The notes under the pieces are model-generated. The model made no database searches. It was not told where the DNA came from and saw nothing but the letters and a program-made list of their open reading frames with translations. Shown piece by piece: positions 7,309-14,538 of a stretch of DNA of 14,836 nt (within the stretch, counting starts at the first letter, position 1; each line of letters begins with the position of its first letter). The stretch spans positions 1 to 14,836 of the forward strand of contig URLI01000046.1 in assembly GCA_900548585.1 (NCBI GenBank). Reading direction: 5' to 3'. A program made the position numbers and the translations under genes. Origin of the DNA: an uncultured Prevotella sp. Lineage in GTDB: Bacteria; Bacteroidota; Bacteroidia; Bacteroidales; Bacteroidaceae.

Positions 7309-8019
7309 ATGGCAAGATTCAAACGTATTCTATTGAAACTCTCGGGCGAGAGCCTGATGGGCAGCCAGCAGTATGGCATCGACCCGGAGCGACTCGGCGA
7401 CTATGCACGCCAGATAAAGGAAATCCACGACATGGGCGTGCAGATAGGCATCGTGATCGGCGGCGGCAACATCTTCCGTGGCGTGAGCGGCGCGCAGAAG
7501 GGGTTCGACCGCGTGAAGGGCGACCAGATGGGAATGCTGGCAACGGTGGTCAACTCGCTCGCACTGAGCAGCGCGCTCGATGCCGAGGGGGTGAGGAACA
7601 AGGTGCTGACGGCGATACGCATGGAGCCGATAGGCGAGTTCTACACCAAGTGGCGCGCCATAGAAGCGATGGAGCAAGGCTGCGTGTGCATATTCTCGGC
7701 GGGCACCGGCTCGCCATATTTCACCACGGACACCGGCTCGTCGCTGCGCGGACTGGAGATTGAGGCCGACGTGATGCTCAAAGGCACGCGCGTGGACGGC
7801 GTATATACCGCCGACCCGGAGAAAGACCCGTCGGCGGTGAAGTTCACCGACATAACATACGACGAGGTGCTCGCACGGGGACTGAAGGTCATGGACCTCA
7901 CGGCAATCTGCATGTGCAACGACAACAACCTGCCGATATACGTTTTCAACATGGACGTGGTGGGAAACCTGAAGAAAGTGATCGGGGGCGAGGAAATCGG
8001 CACGCTCGTGCATCACTGA
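7309..8019 (+). CDS. pyrH: UMP kinase (uridylate kinase)
   Basis: PyrH phosphorylates UMP to UDP with ATP in pyrimidine nucleotide synthesis, as a hexamer of the amino-acid-kinase fold that is usually activated by GTP and inhibited by UTP. The 236-residue product has the normal length. Visible motifs are the phosphate-binding LLKLSGESLMG near the N-terminus, IVIGGGNIFRG, the UMP-binding GTGSPYFTTDT and KGTRVDGVYTADP. ATG 7309 gives MARFKRILLKLSGES, the standard start. An in-frame TTG eight codons earlier has nothing to favour it. It lies 24 bp behind birA with no promoter box I can see between them, so co-transcription is likely. The A-rich stretch before the ATG is typical of Bacteroidota initiation sites. 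Confidence 0.97.
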   Translation: MARFKRILLKLSGESLMGSQQYGIDPERLGDYARQIKEIHDMGVQIGIVIGGGNIFRGVSGAQKGFDRVKGDQMGMLATVVNSLALSSALDAEGVRNKVLTAIRMEPIGEFYTKWRAIEAMEQGCVCIFSAGTGSPYFTTDTGSSLRGLEIEADVMLKGTRVDGVYTADPEKDPSAVKFTDITYDEVLARGLKVMDLTAICMCNDNNLPIYVFNMDVVGNLKKVIGGEEIGTLVHH

Positions 8020-8321
8020 CAACACGCCTGCGCGCTGTCACCACATTGGGCGGCGGGGGGACGGCCTCCCTCCCACCCGGCATGACCGTCGGTATGCACT
8101 GGCTTCGCAACTGGCCACGGCACAGTCCGCCACAAGCAACGGAATGGAAACCAAATTCGCCGTGTTTGGTGAGCAAATTCGCCGTGTTTGGTGAGCAAAT
8201 TCGGCGTGTTTGGTGAGTAAACTCGGCGTGTTTGGTCTGCGGCAAGGCACAAGCGGGGAGCTCGGTGGCAATCAGCGGAAGCGTTGAATGCCGGGGACGG
8301 GGAGTGGCTGGCAAGCGTCAG
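8020..8321. other. Convergent intergenic region, no gene seen
   Basis: This 302-bp gap between the ends of pyrH and the DUF4834 gene holds no convincing gene. The open frames across it on both strands owe their peptides to the 22-bp repeat and to GC-rich DNA. It contains a G-rich/C-rich patch (8048-8078) in which GGGGGG (8055-8060) could pair with CCCTCC (8068-8073) in the pyrH transcript and whose minus strand reads GGGTGGGAGGGAGG. It also contains the tandem repeat at 8152-8239 and the left half of a hairpin at 8298-8331. There is no clear T-tailed terminator for either gene. Confidence 0.7.
8152..8239. repeat. 22-bp tandem repeat, four copies
   Basis: Four head-to-tail units of exactly 22 bp start at 8152, 8174, 8196 and 8218. 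The core reads AAATTCGCCGTGTTTGGT followed by GAG. Units 1 and 2 are identical. Unit 3 differs at one base (C to G at position 9). Unit 4 shares that change and differs at four more positions (1, 5, 20 and 21). There are no spacers, so it is not CRISPR. Each junction contains the small dyad TTTG-GTGAG-CAAA. The period is not a multiple of three, which argues against coding. It sits between two gene ends. Confidence 0.9.
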
Positions 8322-8331
8322 TCATTCCCCG
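8298..8331 (+). other. Hairpin overlapping the DUF4834 gene stop
   Basis: In plus-strand RNA, 8298-8310 pairs with 8319-8331 over 13 bp with two G-U pairs and an eight-base loop. In the opposite RNA the two wobble pairs become C-A mismatches, so the fold favours the pyrH-direction transcript. No T-run follows on either side. It may end or protect the pyrH transcript, and it covers the DUF4834 stop codon. Confidence 0.5.
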
Positions 8332-8606
8332 CCAGCCTCTGTGAAATCTACGTATTCCCCTTCTCCTTCCTTGAATATCTTGCGGTTTGCCTGCTCCGGG
8401 GGGCGCGCGTCAATCACGCCGCTCGTGTTGCCGTATGTCCCGCCGTTGCGCCTGCGCCCGCGCCCGCCGTGACGTGCCTTTCCGGCATCAGCCCCGAACG
8501 ACCGCAAGAACCTCCTGGCCTTCCTATACATGAGGAAGAGCATCAATGCTGCGGCGACAATGATGATGAGGCCGAGCGTAAGTATGAAATTAAGAAAACT
8601 CCCCAT
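8322..8606 (-). CDS. DUF4834 family small membrane protein
   Basis: This is a 94-residue protein with one membrane helix near its N-terminus (FILTLGLIIIVAAALMLFLMY, residues 7-27). A basic, glycine-rich cytoplasmic stretch follows (RKARRFLRSF, then GGRGRRRNGG) with an acidic end, EGEYVDFTEAGGE. Size, order and the closing YVDF-like motif fit DUF4834, a small family found in Bacteroidota. Its function is unknown. It starts 11 bp after the pssA stop on the same strand, so it is the last gene of the psd-pssA operon; a link to phospholipid synthesis or membrane placement is an inference from that position. The start at 8606 is chosen because the longer open frame would run back through pssA in another frame. 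GGAG lies one base before the ATG, too close to be a normal Shine-Dalgarno. Confidence 0.8.
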   Translation of the reverse strand: MGSFLNFILTLGLIIIVAAALMLFLMYRKARRFLRSFGADAGKARHGGRGRRRNGGTYGNTSGVIDARPPEQANRKIFKEGEGEYVDFTEAGGE

Positions 8607-8617
8607 ACTCCTTTCAT

Positions 8618-9331
8618 TTATTTCCTTCCGCGCATCCACACCGCCAGGGACAGCGCCACATACCACGCGATAACCACGGTCAGCCCCAACAGGCCGAGGA
8701 AAGCTATCAGCGGTATGCTTGTCAGTATGAAAACATACCTCAGCTCGTTGCCCTTCCATCCCCAGTGCTTGAACTTGAGTGCGAACATGGGCAGTTCGGC
8801 AACCAGCAGCACGCACGACAGCAGTATCATGGCGAGCACAGCAAGCACCGTCCACTCATGGCTCTCCAGCAGTGTCCCCGCACCGGTTATCAGCGATGCC
8901 CAGAACAGTGCGTTGGCAGGTGTCGGCAGCCCTATGAACCCCATTGCCTGACGCTCGTCAAGGTTGAACTTGGCAAGGCGCAGGGCCGAGAATGCCGCCA
9001 TGAGGAACGCCGAGTAAGGCAACACCGGGCGCAACGGCTCGAGCATCTCTGGGTAACTGAGTGTTGACAGCAGCGTGAAGACCATCGTTGACGGCGCCAT
9101 GCCGAACGTGATGTCGTCGGCGAGCGAGTCAAGTTCCTTCCCGATGGGCGAGCTGACGCCGAGAATGCGTGCCGACATGCCGTCGAAGAAGTCGAACACC
9201 GCCCCTGTGACGATGAAGAGCAACGCCATCCGGTAGTTTCCTCCGAAGGCGTATGCCGTTGCGATGCAACCGCTGACGAGGTTGCAGCACGTTATCGAGT
9301 TAGGGATGTTGCGCGTTATGATATTTGCCAT
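8618..9331 (-). CDS. pssA: CDP-diacylglycerol--serine O-phosphatidyltransferase
   Basis: PssA joins serine to CDP-diacylglycerol to make phosphatidylserine, the precursor of phosphatidylethanolamine, in the inner membrane. The 237-residue protein has the complete CDP-alcohol phosphotransferase signature: Asp47, Asp50-Gly51, Ala54-Arg55, Gly64, Asp68 and Asp72 in the spacing DxxDGxxAR-x8-GxxxDxxxD. About seven or eight hydrophobic helices surround it, and the opening RNIPNSITCCNLVSGC is typical of the type II bacterial enzyme. The gene follows psd after 91 bp and precedes the DUF4834 gene by 11 bp, so the two enzymes of the pathway are together. The ATG at 9331 is the only reasonable start. 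Confidence 0.95.
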   Translation of the reverse strand: MANIITRNIPNSITCCNLVSGCIATAYAFGGNYRMALLFIVTGAVFDFFDGMSARILGVSSPIGKELDSLADDITFGMAPSTMVFTLLSTLSYPEMLEPLRPVLPYSAFLMAAFSALRLAKFNLDERQAMGFIGLPTPANALFWASLITGAGTLLESHEWTVLAVLAMILLSCVLLVAELPMFALKFKHWGWKGNELRYVFILTSIPLIAFLGLLGLTVVIAWYVALSLAVWMRGRK

Positions 9332-9387
9332 ATTGATTTGCCCTGTTGTTTACTGTGTTGCGGCCGGCGCCCCGCCATGCCGCGAAT

Positions 9388-9422
9388 GCCAGCCTTGGTA
9401 GGAGCGTCCCGGCAAGGCAGGC
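9388..9422 (-). other. Intercistronic hairpin between psd and pssA
   Basis: Immediately after the psd stop, 9413-9422 pairs with 9388-9397 (GCCTGCCTTG with CAAGGCTGGC in the transcript). There are ten positions with one mismatch and a 15-base loop. It has no T-run, so it would not be a strong terminator. It could pause polymerase, mark an RNA processing site or stabilise the upstream mRNA. Confidence 0.5.
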
Positions 9423-10109
9423 TCACAGCCTCGCTATAACCGTCTGGTCGCCCGTCGTGGCCTGGTTCATCCTGACGCACACCTCGCAGTCTGTCGGGAG
9501 AAAGACGTCAACGCGCGAGCCGAGTTTTATGAATCCCATGTGCTCGTCGATGTAGCAGTCCTCGCCCTCCTTGGCGTAGGTCACGATGCGCCGCGCCATA
9601 GCCCCGGCAACCTGCCGCACCAGCACCTCGCGGCCGTCATCCATCTCTATCAGCGTGTCGGCGCGCTCGTTCTCCTCGCTGGCCTTCGGCAGCCATGCCT
9701 TGTGGTAATTCCCGTCGAAATGCTTCACATACTTCACCCGCCCGTCAACGGGAAACCAGTTGGCATGAACGTTCAGCGGGCTCATGAATATGCTTATCAT
9801 CATCCGCATGTCATGGAAGTAGGTGTCCTCCTCGGTCTCCTCTATCACGACCACCCTGCCGTCTGCCGGCGCGACGACAATGCCCTCGGTGTCGCCGTTG
9901 AAGTAACGCTTCGGGCAGCGGTAGAAGTTGACCGTCACAAGGTAAACGGCACCGGCAATGACCGAGAAAATCCAGAATGGTATTTTAGTGTCGAACGCCC
10001 GCCACAGTATGACGCCCACGGCGATGATCACAAACCCGCCTATCAACAGCGTGTCAGTGCCTTCACGGTGCAGCCTGACGTTCTTTAGTTTTTTAATTCT
10101 CTTTCCCAT
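9423..10109 (-). CDS. psd: Phosphatidylserine decarboxylase proenzyme
   Basis: Psd removes the carboxyl group of phosphatidylserine to give phosphatidylethanolamine, using a pyruvoyl group made by self-cleavage. The 228-residue product is the short bacterial form. It has two membrane helices (about 21-36 and 44-60), PADG with Asp83, the SPLNVHANW stretch with His115, and the cleavage site LGS with Ser198. Asp83, His115 and Ser198 match the Asp-His-Ser set needed for self-processing. Cleavage before Ser198 would leave a 31-residue pyruvoyl alpha chain. The start at 10109 (MGKRIKKLK) is chosen because the longer in-frame TTG start at 10139 falls inside the -7 promoter box. The gene leads the psd-pssA-DUF4834 operon and is divergent from dnaE. 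Confidence 0.95.
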   Translation of the reverse strand: MGKRIKKLKNVRLHREGTDTLLIGGFVIIAVGVILWRAFDTKIPFWIFSVIAGAVYLVTVNFYRCPKRYFNGDTEGIVVAPADGRVVVIEETEEDTYFHDMRMMISIFMSPLNVHANWFPVDGRVKYVKHFDGNYHKAWLPKASEENERADTLIEMDDGREVLVRQVAGAMARRIVTYAKEGEDCYIDEHMGFIKLGSRVDVFLPTDCEVCVRMNQATTGDQTVIARL

Positions 10110-10135
10110 ATTGCGTATATGCGCGGAATGCGGCT

Positions 10136-10144
10136 GCAAAGTTA
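10136..10144 (-). promoter_or_regulatory. Predicted -7 box for the psd-pssA operon
   Basis: Read leftward this is TAACTTTGC, identical to the rpsO box, 26 bp ahead of the psd ATG. There is no TTTG at -33 spacing; the position reads TTAC or TACC. Confidence 0.6.
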
Positions 10145-10185
10145 CGAAATATTATTTAATTGTGGTAACTTTTGGATGATTTTTG

Positions 10186-10218
10186 TTTGGAGGAATGGAT
10201 TAAAAAGCGTAACTTTGA
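10186..10218 (+). promoter_or_regulatory. dnaE promoter (TTTG-N20-TAACTTTG)
   Basis: A -33 TTTG (10186-10189) and -7 TAACTTTG (10210-10217) are spaced by exactly 20 bp, as in the rpsO promoter. The ATG is 30 bp past the box, with no Shine-Dalgarno. A TAACTTTTG at 10166-10174, one T too long for the consensus, lies upstream and may be a relic or a weak second box. Confidence 0.85.
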
Positions 10219-10247
10219 CGCTCGAAACCATAACGTGACCACATTCA

Positions 10248-13200
10248 ATGGAAGACTTCATACATCTGCACGTTCACACATACTATTCAATACTTGACGG
10301 CCAGTCGAAGATAAAGAACCTGGTGGACAAGGCGATCGCCGACGGCCAGAGGGGCATGGCGATAACCGACCACGGCGACATGTTCGGCATCAAGGAGTTC
10401 CACGACTATGTGGCCGGGGTGAACAAGAGCCGCATGAAGGAGGGGCTCGAGCCGTTCAAGCCCATATTCGGCTGCGAGATGTATGTGGCAAGGGGCGAGG
10501 GCAAGGACAGTAAGGCACTTGAGGTTGACCGTGGAGGCTACCACCTCATCGTGCTTGCCAAGAACGAGAACGGCTACCGCAACCTCATAAAACTTGTCAG
10601 CAACGCGTGGATTGACGGATACTACTACCGTCCGCGAACCGACCGCGCCGACCTCGAGCGATACCACGGGGACCTCATCGTATGCTCGGCGTGCATCGCC
10701 GGCGAGGTGCCGTCGAAGATTCTCCGCGACGACATAGCAGGGGCGCGCGAGGCGATTGAATGGCACAAGCGGGTGTTCGGCGACGACTATTACCTCGAGC
10801 TTCAGCGGCACGAGGTGAAAGACCCGTCTGTAAGGGCAAACCGCGAGACATTCCCACTGCAGCAGAAGGCCAACAGGGTGATGATGGAGCTCGCGCAGGA
10901 GTATGGCATAAAGGTGATCTGCACGAACGACGCCCACTTCGTTGACAAGGAGAACGCCGAGGCGCACGACCACCTGCTCTGCCTGTCAACAGGCAAGGAC
11001 ATCGACGACCCGACGCGAATGCTCTACTCCAAGCAGGAGTGGTTCAAGACGAAGGAGGAGATGTGGGACATTTTCAGCGACGTGCCGCAGGCAATGGCAA
11101 ACACCATCGAGATCCTCGACAAGGTGGAGACCTACAACCTCGACAACGACCCGATAATGCCGTTCTTCCCCATTCCGGAGGACTTCGGGACAGAGGAGGA
11201 GTGGCGCAGGAAATTCACGGAGCGGCAACTGTACGACGAGTTCACGTCTGACGAGAACGGCGAGAACCAGCTGCCGCCGGACGAGGGAGCGAGGAAGATT
11301 GCGAAACTCGGCGGGTATGACAAACTATACCGCATAAAGTTCGAGGCGGACTACCTTGCGGAACTTGCATACGCAGGGGCGAAGTCGAAGTATGGCGACC
11401 CCGTGCCTGCCGATGTCGCCGAGCGCGTGAACTACGAGCTGCACATCATGAAGACGATGGGCTTCCCGGGATATTTCCTCATCGTGCAGGACTTCATCAA
11501 CTCGGCGCGCAACAAGCTCGGCGTCATGGTGGGGCCGGGACGCGGCTCGGCGGCAGGCAGCGTGGTGGCATACTGCCTCGGCATCACCAAGATCAACCCA
11601 CTGAAATATGACCTACTGTTCGAGCGTTTCCTCAATCCTGACCGCATATCGCTGCCTGACATAGACACCGACTTCGACGACGACGGGCGTGGAAGGGTGC
11701 TGAAGTGGGTGATGGACAAGTACGGCCACGAGAACTGCGCGCACATTATCACATACAGCTCGATGGCGACGAAGAACTCGCTGAAGGACGTGGCGCGCGT
11801 GGAGAAGGTGCCGCTGAACATAGCAAACGCGCTGTGCAAGGCCATACCGGACCGGCTGCCGGACGGCATGAAGATGAACCTGCCGAACGCGATAAAATGC
11901 ACGCCGGAGCTGAGGGAGGCGGAGGTGTCGCAGGACGAGAGCCTGAGAAACACCATAAAATATGCCAAGATGCTCGAGGGAACGGTGCGCGGGACGGGAA
12001 TACATGCCTGCGGTTTCATCATCTGCCGCGACCCGATAAGCGACCATGTGCCTGTTTCCACCGCCGACGACCCGGACTTCAGGGACACCAAGACAAACTG
12101 CACGCAGTATGACGGGCATGTGATTGAATCGACGGGACTGATAAAGATGGACTTCCTCGGGCTGAAAACGCTGTCGGAGCTAAAGGAGGCGGTGGCCAAC
12201 GTCAAGCAGACGCGCGGCATAGACATCGACCTCGACAACATCCCAATCGACGACCCGGCGACATACCGGCTGTACCAGGAGGGACGCACGATAGGCACCT
12301 TCCAGTTCGAGTCGGCAGGAATGCAGAAATACCTGCGGCAGCTGAAGCCCACGGTGTTCGAGGACCTCATCGCCATGAACGCTCTCTACCGCCCCGGGCC
12401 GATGGACTACATCCCGTCGTTCATCGCACGTAAGAGCGGGCGTGAGCCGATAGCATACGACATCCCGTGCATGGAGAAATACCTCAAGGGCACATACGGG
12501 ATAACCGTTTACCAGGAGCAGGTGATGTTGCTGTCGCGGCAACTCGCCGACTTCACCCGGGGGGAGAGCGACGCGCTGCGCAAGGCGATGGGAAAGAAGA
12601 AGAAGGACATCGTGGATGCCATGAAGCCCAAGTTCATCGAGGGCGGCAAGAAAAACGGCCACGACCCCAAGGTGCTTGAGAAAATATGGAGCGACTGGGA
12701 GAAGTTCGCCTCCTACGCATTCAACAAGTCGCACGCGGCATGTTACTCGTGGGTGGCATTCCAGACGGCCTACCTCAAGGCAAACTACCCGGCGGAGTAC
12801 ATGGCCGCCATCATGAGCCGCCGCAAGGACGACATAAAGGAGATAACGAAACTCATGGACGAGTGCAAGGCCATGGGGATACACACGCTCGGGCCGGACA
12901 TCAACGAGAGCTATGAGAAGTTCGGCGTCAACAAGAAAGGCGAGATACGCTTCGGCATGGGGGGAGTGAAAGGAATGGGAGAGGCCGCCGCGAAGGCCAT
13001 CATCGGGGAACGGGAGAAGAACGGGCCCTACAAGACGATATACGACTTTGCCGAGCGGCTGGGCGCGAAAGTCAACCGAAAGGCATACGAGGTGCTGGCG
13101 CTGAGCGGAGGCTTCGACAGTTTCGGGATAAGGCGCGAGGAGTTCTTCGCCGCCGGAGCAAGGGGGGAGACGTTCATAGACACGATAATGAGGTATGGAC

Positions 13201-13958
13201 AGAGCTACTTCACAGCCAAGCAGGAAATGGCAAACTCACTGTTCGGCGGATTCGACGAGGTGGACATCATGAGGCCCGTACCGCTAAAGACCGAGCCGTG
13301 GAGCAACATAGAACGCCTGAACAAGGAGCGCGAGCTGGTGGGGATATACATATCGGCGCACCCTCTGGACGACCATGCCGTGGTGCTGAGGAAAATGTGC
13401 AACACGCACTGCGCCGAGCTCGAGGACAAGGAGTCGCTCGTGGAAAGGAAAGAACTGACGTTCGGCGGCATCGTGACCAACGTGAGGACACGGTTCGACA
13501 AGAAAGGCAACCCCTGCGGGTTCGTCACGATAGAGGACTACGAGGGAACCGGCGAGATGCCGTTGTTCGGCGAGCAATGGGCCAAGTGGAGCGGCATATT
13601 GCAGATGGGAAGCCCGGTGTTTGTCAACGCGAGGTTCTCAAAGCCTTTCCCCAACTCTAAATTCGTGCGTTTCGACATCAGCAACATACAACTGCTGAGC
13701 ACGGTAAAGGAAACGCTCATTGACCACATAACCATATCGTTGAGGCCATCGGAGATTGATTCGGAAAGCGTGGAGGACCTTTGCAGCATGATCGACGAAT
13801 CCCCGGGGAAGACCGACCTTTACCTGAAAATACACATCCCGGGGAGCACCACGCCGATGACGCTGCGCTCGAGCAAGAAGCGCGTCGAACTTAGCAGCAG
13901 GCTGATCTCGTTCCTCGATGACAATGGTTCGTTTGAGTATGACATTGCGACAAAATGA
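10248..13958 (+). CDS. dnaE: DNA polymerase III alpha subunit
   Basis: DnaE is the catalytic subunit of the replicative polymerase. The 1236-residue protein opens with the PHP domain (HLHVHTYYSILDG at 6-18, ITDHGDMFG). The polymerase core includes GPGRGSAAGS (429-438) and the metal-binding PDIDTDF (470-476), with Asp471 and Asp473. The third catalytic aspartate is Asp635 in LIKMDFLGLKTL. The palm and fingers regions with NALYRPGPMDYIPSF follow. QEMANSLFGG at 992-1001 lies where the internal clamp-binding motif occurs. An OB-fold from about 1069 (FGGIVTNVRTRF) ends in a Bacteroidota-type tail. It is about 75 residues longer than the E. coli protein, partly through a charged segment before the polymerase core (about 305-365). 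All catalytic residues are present. It is divergent from psd and followed by trxA after 128 bp. Confidence 0.98.
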   Translation: MEDFIHLHVHTYYSILDGQSKIKNLVDKAIADGQRGMAITDHGDMFGIKEFHDYVAGVNKSRMKEGLEPFKPIFGCEMYVARGEGKDSKALEVDRGGYHLIVLAKNENGYRNLIKLVSNAWIDGYYYRPRTDRADLERYHGDLIVCSACIAGEVPSKILRDDIAGAREAIEWHKRVFGDDYYLELQRHEVKDPSVRANRETFPLQQKANRVMMELAQEYGIKVICTNDAHFVDKENAEAHDHLLCLSTGKDIDDPTRMLYSKQEWFKTKEEMWDIFSDVPQAMANTIEILDKVETYNLDNDPIMPFFPIPEDFGTEEEWRRKFTERQLYDEFTSDENGENQLPPDEGARKIAKLGGYDKLYRIKFEADYLAELAYAGAKSKYGDPVPADVAERVNYELHIMKTMGFPGYFLIVQDFINSARNKLGVMVGPGRGSAAGSVVAYCLGITKINPLKYDLLFERFLNPDRISLPDIDTDFDDDGRGRVLKWVMDKYGHENCAHIITYSSMATKNSLKDVARVEKVPLNIANALCKAIPDRLPDGMKMNLPNAIKCTPELREAEVSQDESLRNTIKYAKMLEGTVRGTGIHACGFIICRDPISDHVPVSTADDPDFRDTKTNCTQYDGHVIESTGLIKMDFLGLKTLSELKEAVANVKQTRGIDIDLDNIPIDDPATYRLYQEGRTIGTFQFESAGMQKYLRQLKPTVFEDLIAMNALYRPGPMDYIPSFIARKSGREPIAYDIPCMEKYLKGTYGITVYQEQVMLLSRQLADFTRGESDALRKAMGKKKKDIVDAMKPKFIEGGKKNGHDPKVLEKIWSDWEKFASYAFNKSHAACYSWVAFQTAYLKANYPAEYMAAIMSRRKDDIKEITKLMDECKAMGIHTLGPDINESYEKFGVNKKGEIRFGMGGVKGMGEAAAKAIIGEREKNGPYKTIYDFAERLGAKVNRKAYEVLALSGGFDSFGIRREEFFAAGARGETFIDTIMRYGQSYFTAKQEMANSLFGGFDEVDIMRPVPLKTEPWSNIERLNKERELVGIYISAHPLDDHAVVLRKMCNTHCAELEDKESLVERKELTFGGIVTNVRTRFDKKGNPCGFVTIEDYEGTGEMPLFGEQWAKWSGILQMGSPVFVNARFSKPFPNSKFVRFDISNIQLLSTVKETLIDHITISLRPSEIDSESVEDLCSMIDESPGKTDLYLKIHIPGSTTPMTLRSSKKRVELSSRLISFLDDNGSFEYDIATK

Positions 13959-14056
13959 CACGCCCGCCACTTGTTTCGGCAAGAAGGGAGCCGCCTGGCC
14001 GCCATGACGGAGCGAGTGGCATGCTGTTTGCAGGGAACATAGTTATAACAGATATA

Positions 14057-14065
14057 TATTTTTGA
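14057..14065 (+). promoter_or_regulatory. Possible -7 box for trxA
   Basis: TATTTTTGA matches TAnnTTTG, 21 bp ahead of the trxA ATG in an AT-rich stretch. The nearest TTTG upstream (14027-14030) is 26 bp away, more than the usual 19-21, so the -33 element is doubtful. Confidence 0.45.
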
Positions 14066-14086
14066 ACGAATAAAAAGAAAAAAGAA

Positions 14087-14401
14087 ATGGAAGTAAAAAT
14101 CACACAAGAGAATTTCGAGAGTTACAAGAACGGCTCACTGCCATTTGTAGTTGACTTCTGGGCAACATGGTGCGGTCCCTGCCGGCAGGTTGGCCCGGTG
14201 GTCTCTCAGCTCGCCGAGGAGTTCGACGGCAAGATCGTCGTCGGCAAGTGCGACGTTGAGGAGGCTGACGAGGTGGCTGCCGAGATGGGCATCCGCAACA
14301 TACCGACAATCATCTTCTTCAAGGACGGCAAGGAGGTTGACCGCCACGTCGGGTCTGCCCCAATCAACGTGCTGAAGAAGAAGTTCGAGGCTCTGCTCTA
14401 A
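14087..14401 (+). CDS. trxA: Thioredoxin
   Basis: Thioredoxin is a small cytosolic dithiol protein that reduces protein disulfides, including those of ribonucleotide reductase and peroxiredoxins, and is recharged by thioredoxin reductase. The 104-residue product has the classic length, the active site WCGPC (28-32) within DFWATWCGPC, and the cis-proline in NIPT (Pro73). There is no signal peptide. An extra Cys55 lies in the middle of the fold. The A-rich run before the ATG takes the place of a Shine-Dalgarno. It has a possible promoter of its own and a hairpin after the stop, so it is probably a single-gene unit although it trails dnaE on the same strand. Confidence 0.97.
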   Translation: MEVKITQENFESYKNGSLPFVVDFWATWCGPCRQVGPVVSQLAEEFDGKIVVGKCDVEEADEVAAEMGIRNIPTIIFFKDGKEVDRHVGSAPINVLKKKFEALL

Positions 14402-14426
14402 GCACTGCCAGCCGAACAGCGACATA

Positions 14427-14461
14427 AGGAGGGGGTGTGTCAGGAACTGGCACATCCTCTT
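14427..14461 (+). terminator. Hairpin terminator candidate after trxA
   Basis: TGTGTCAG (14436-14443) pairs with CTGGCACA (14447-14454) around a GAA loop, with one wobble pair. An outer stem, AGGAGG with CCTCTT, continues it past a small bulge. The T-run is poor (CTCTTCG), so termination may be partial. It lies 25 bp past the trxA stop, in the 137-bp convergent gap. Confidence 0.5.
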
Positions 14462-14538
14462 CGTCACTGACAAGCCTGCGGTGAAGTGTAGTGCTTGGCG
14501 CCGCGTCCTGAAAGCGCCTGCCACATGCCGTGTGACTG

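Noticed and set aside
8048..8078. G-quadruplex in the gap after pyrH
   Set aside because: The minus strand has GGGTGGGAGGGAGG but the fourth tract has only two G, and nothing else supports a function. It is recorded only as composition.
8152..8239. CRISPR array
   Set aside because: The units are directly abutting with no spacers, and no cas gene is in the window.
7946..8314. Open frames through the 22-bp repeats, giving repeated TKHGEF/HQTRRI peptides
   Set aside because: The 22-bp period shifts frame at each unit, so the same DNA gives similar peptides in several frames. There is no start signal, and they overlap pyrH.
8607..8855. N-terminal extension of the DUF4834 protein
   Set aside because: It would run in a different frame inside pssA, while MGSFLNFILTLG is the normal family start.
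11432..12376. 314-codon open frame antisense to dnaE
   Set aside because: It covers the conserved polymerase core of dnaE on the other strand. Its Ser- and Arg-rich composition with no motif marks it as a shadow.
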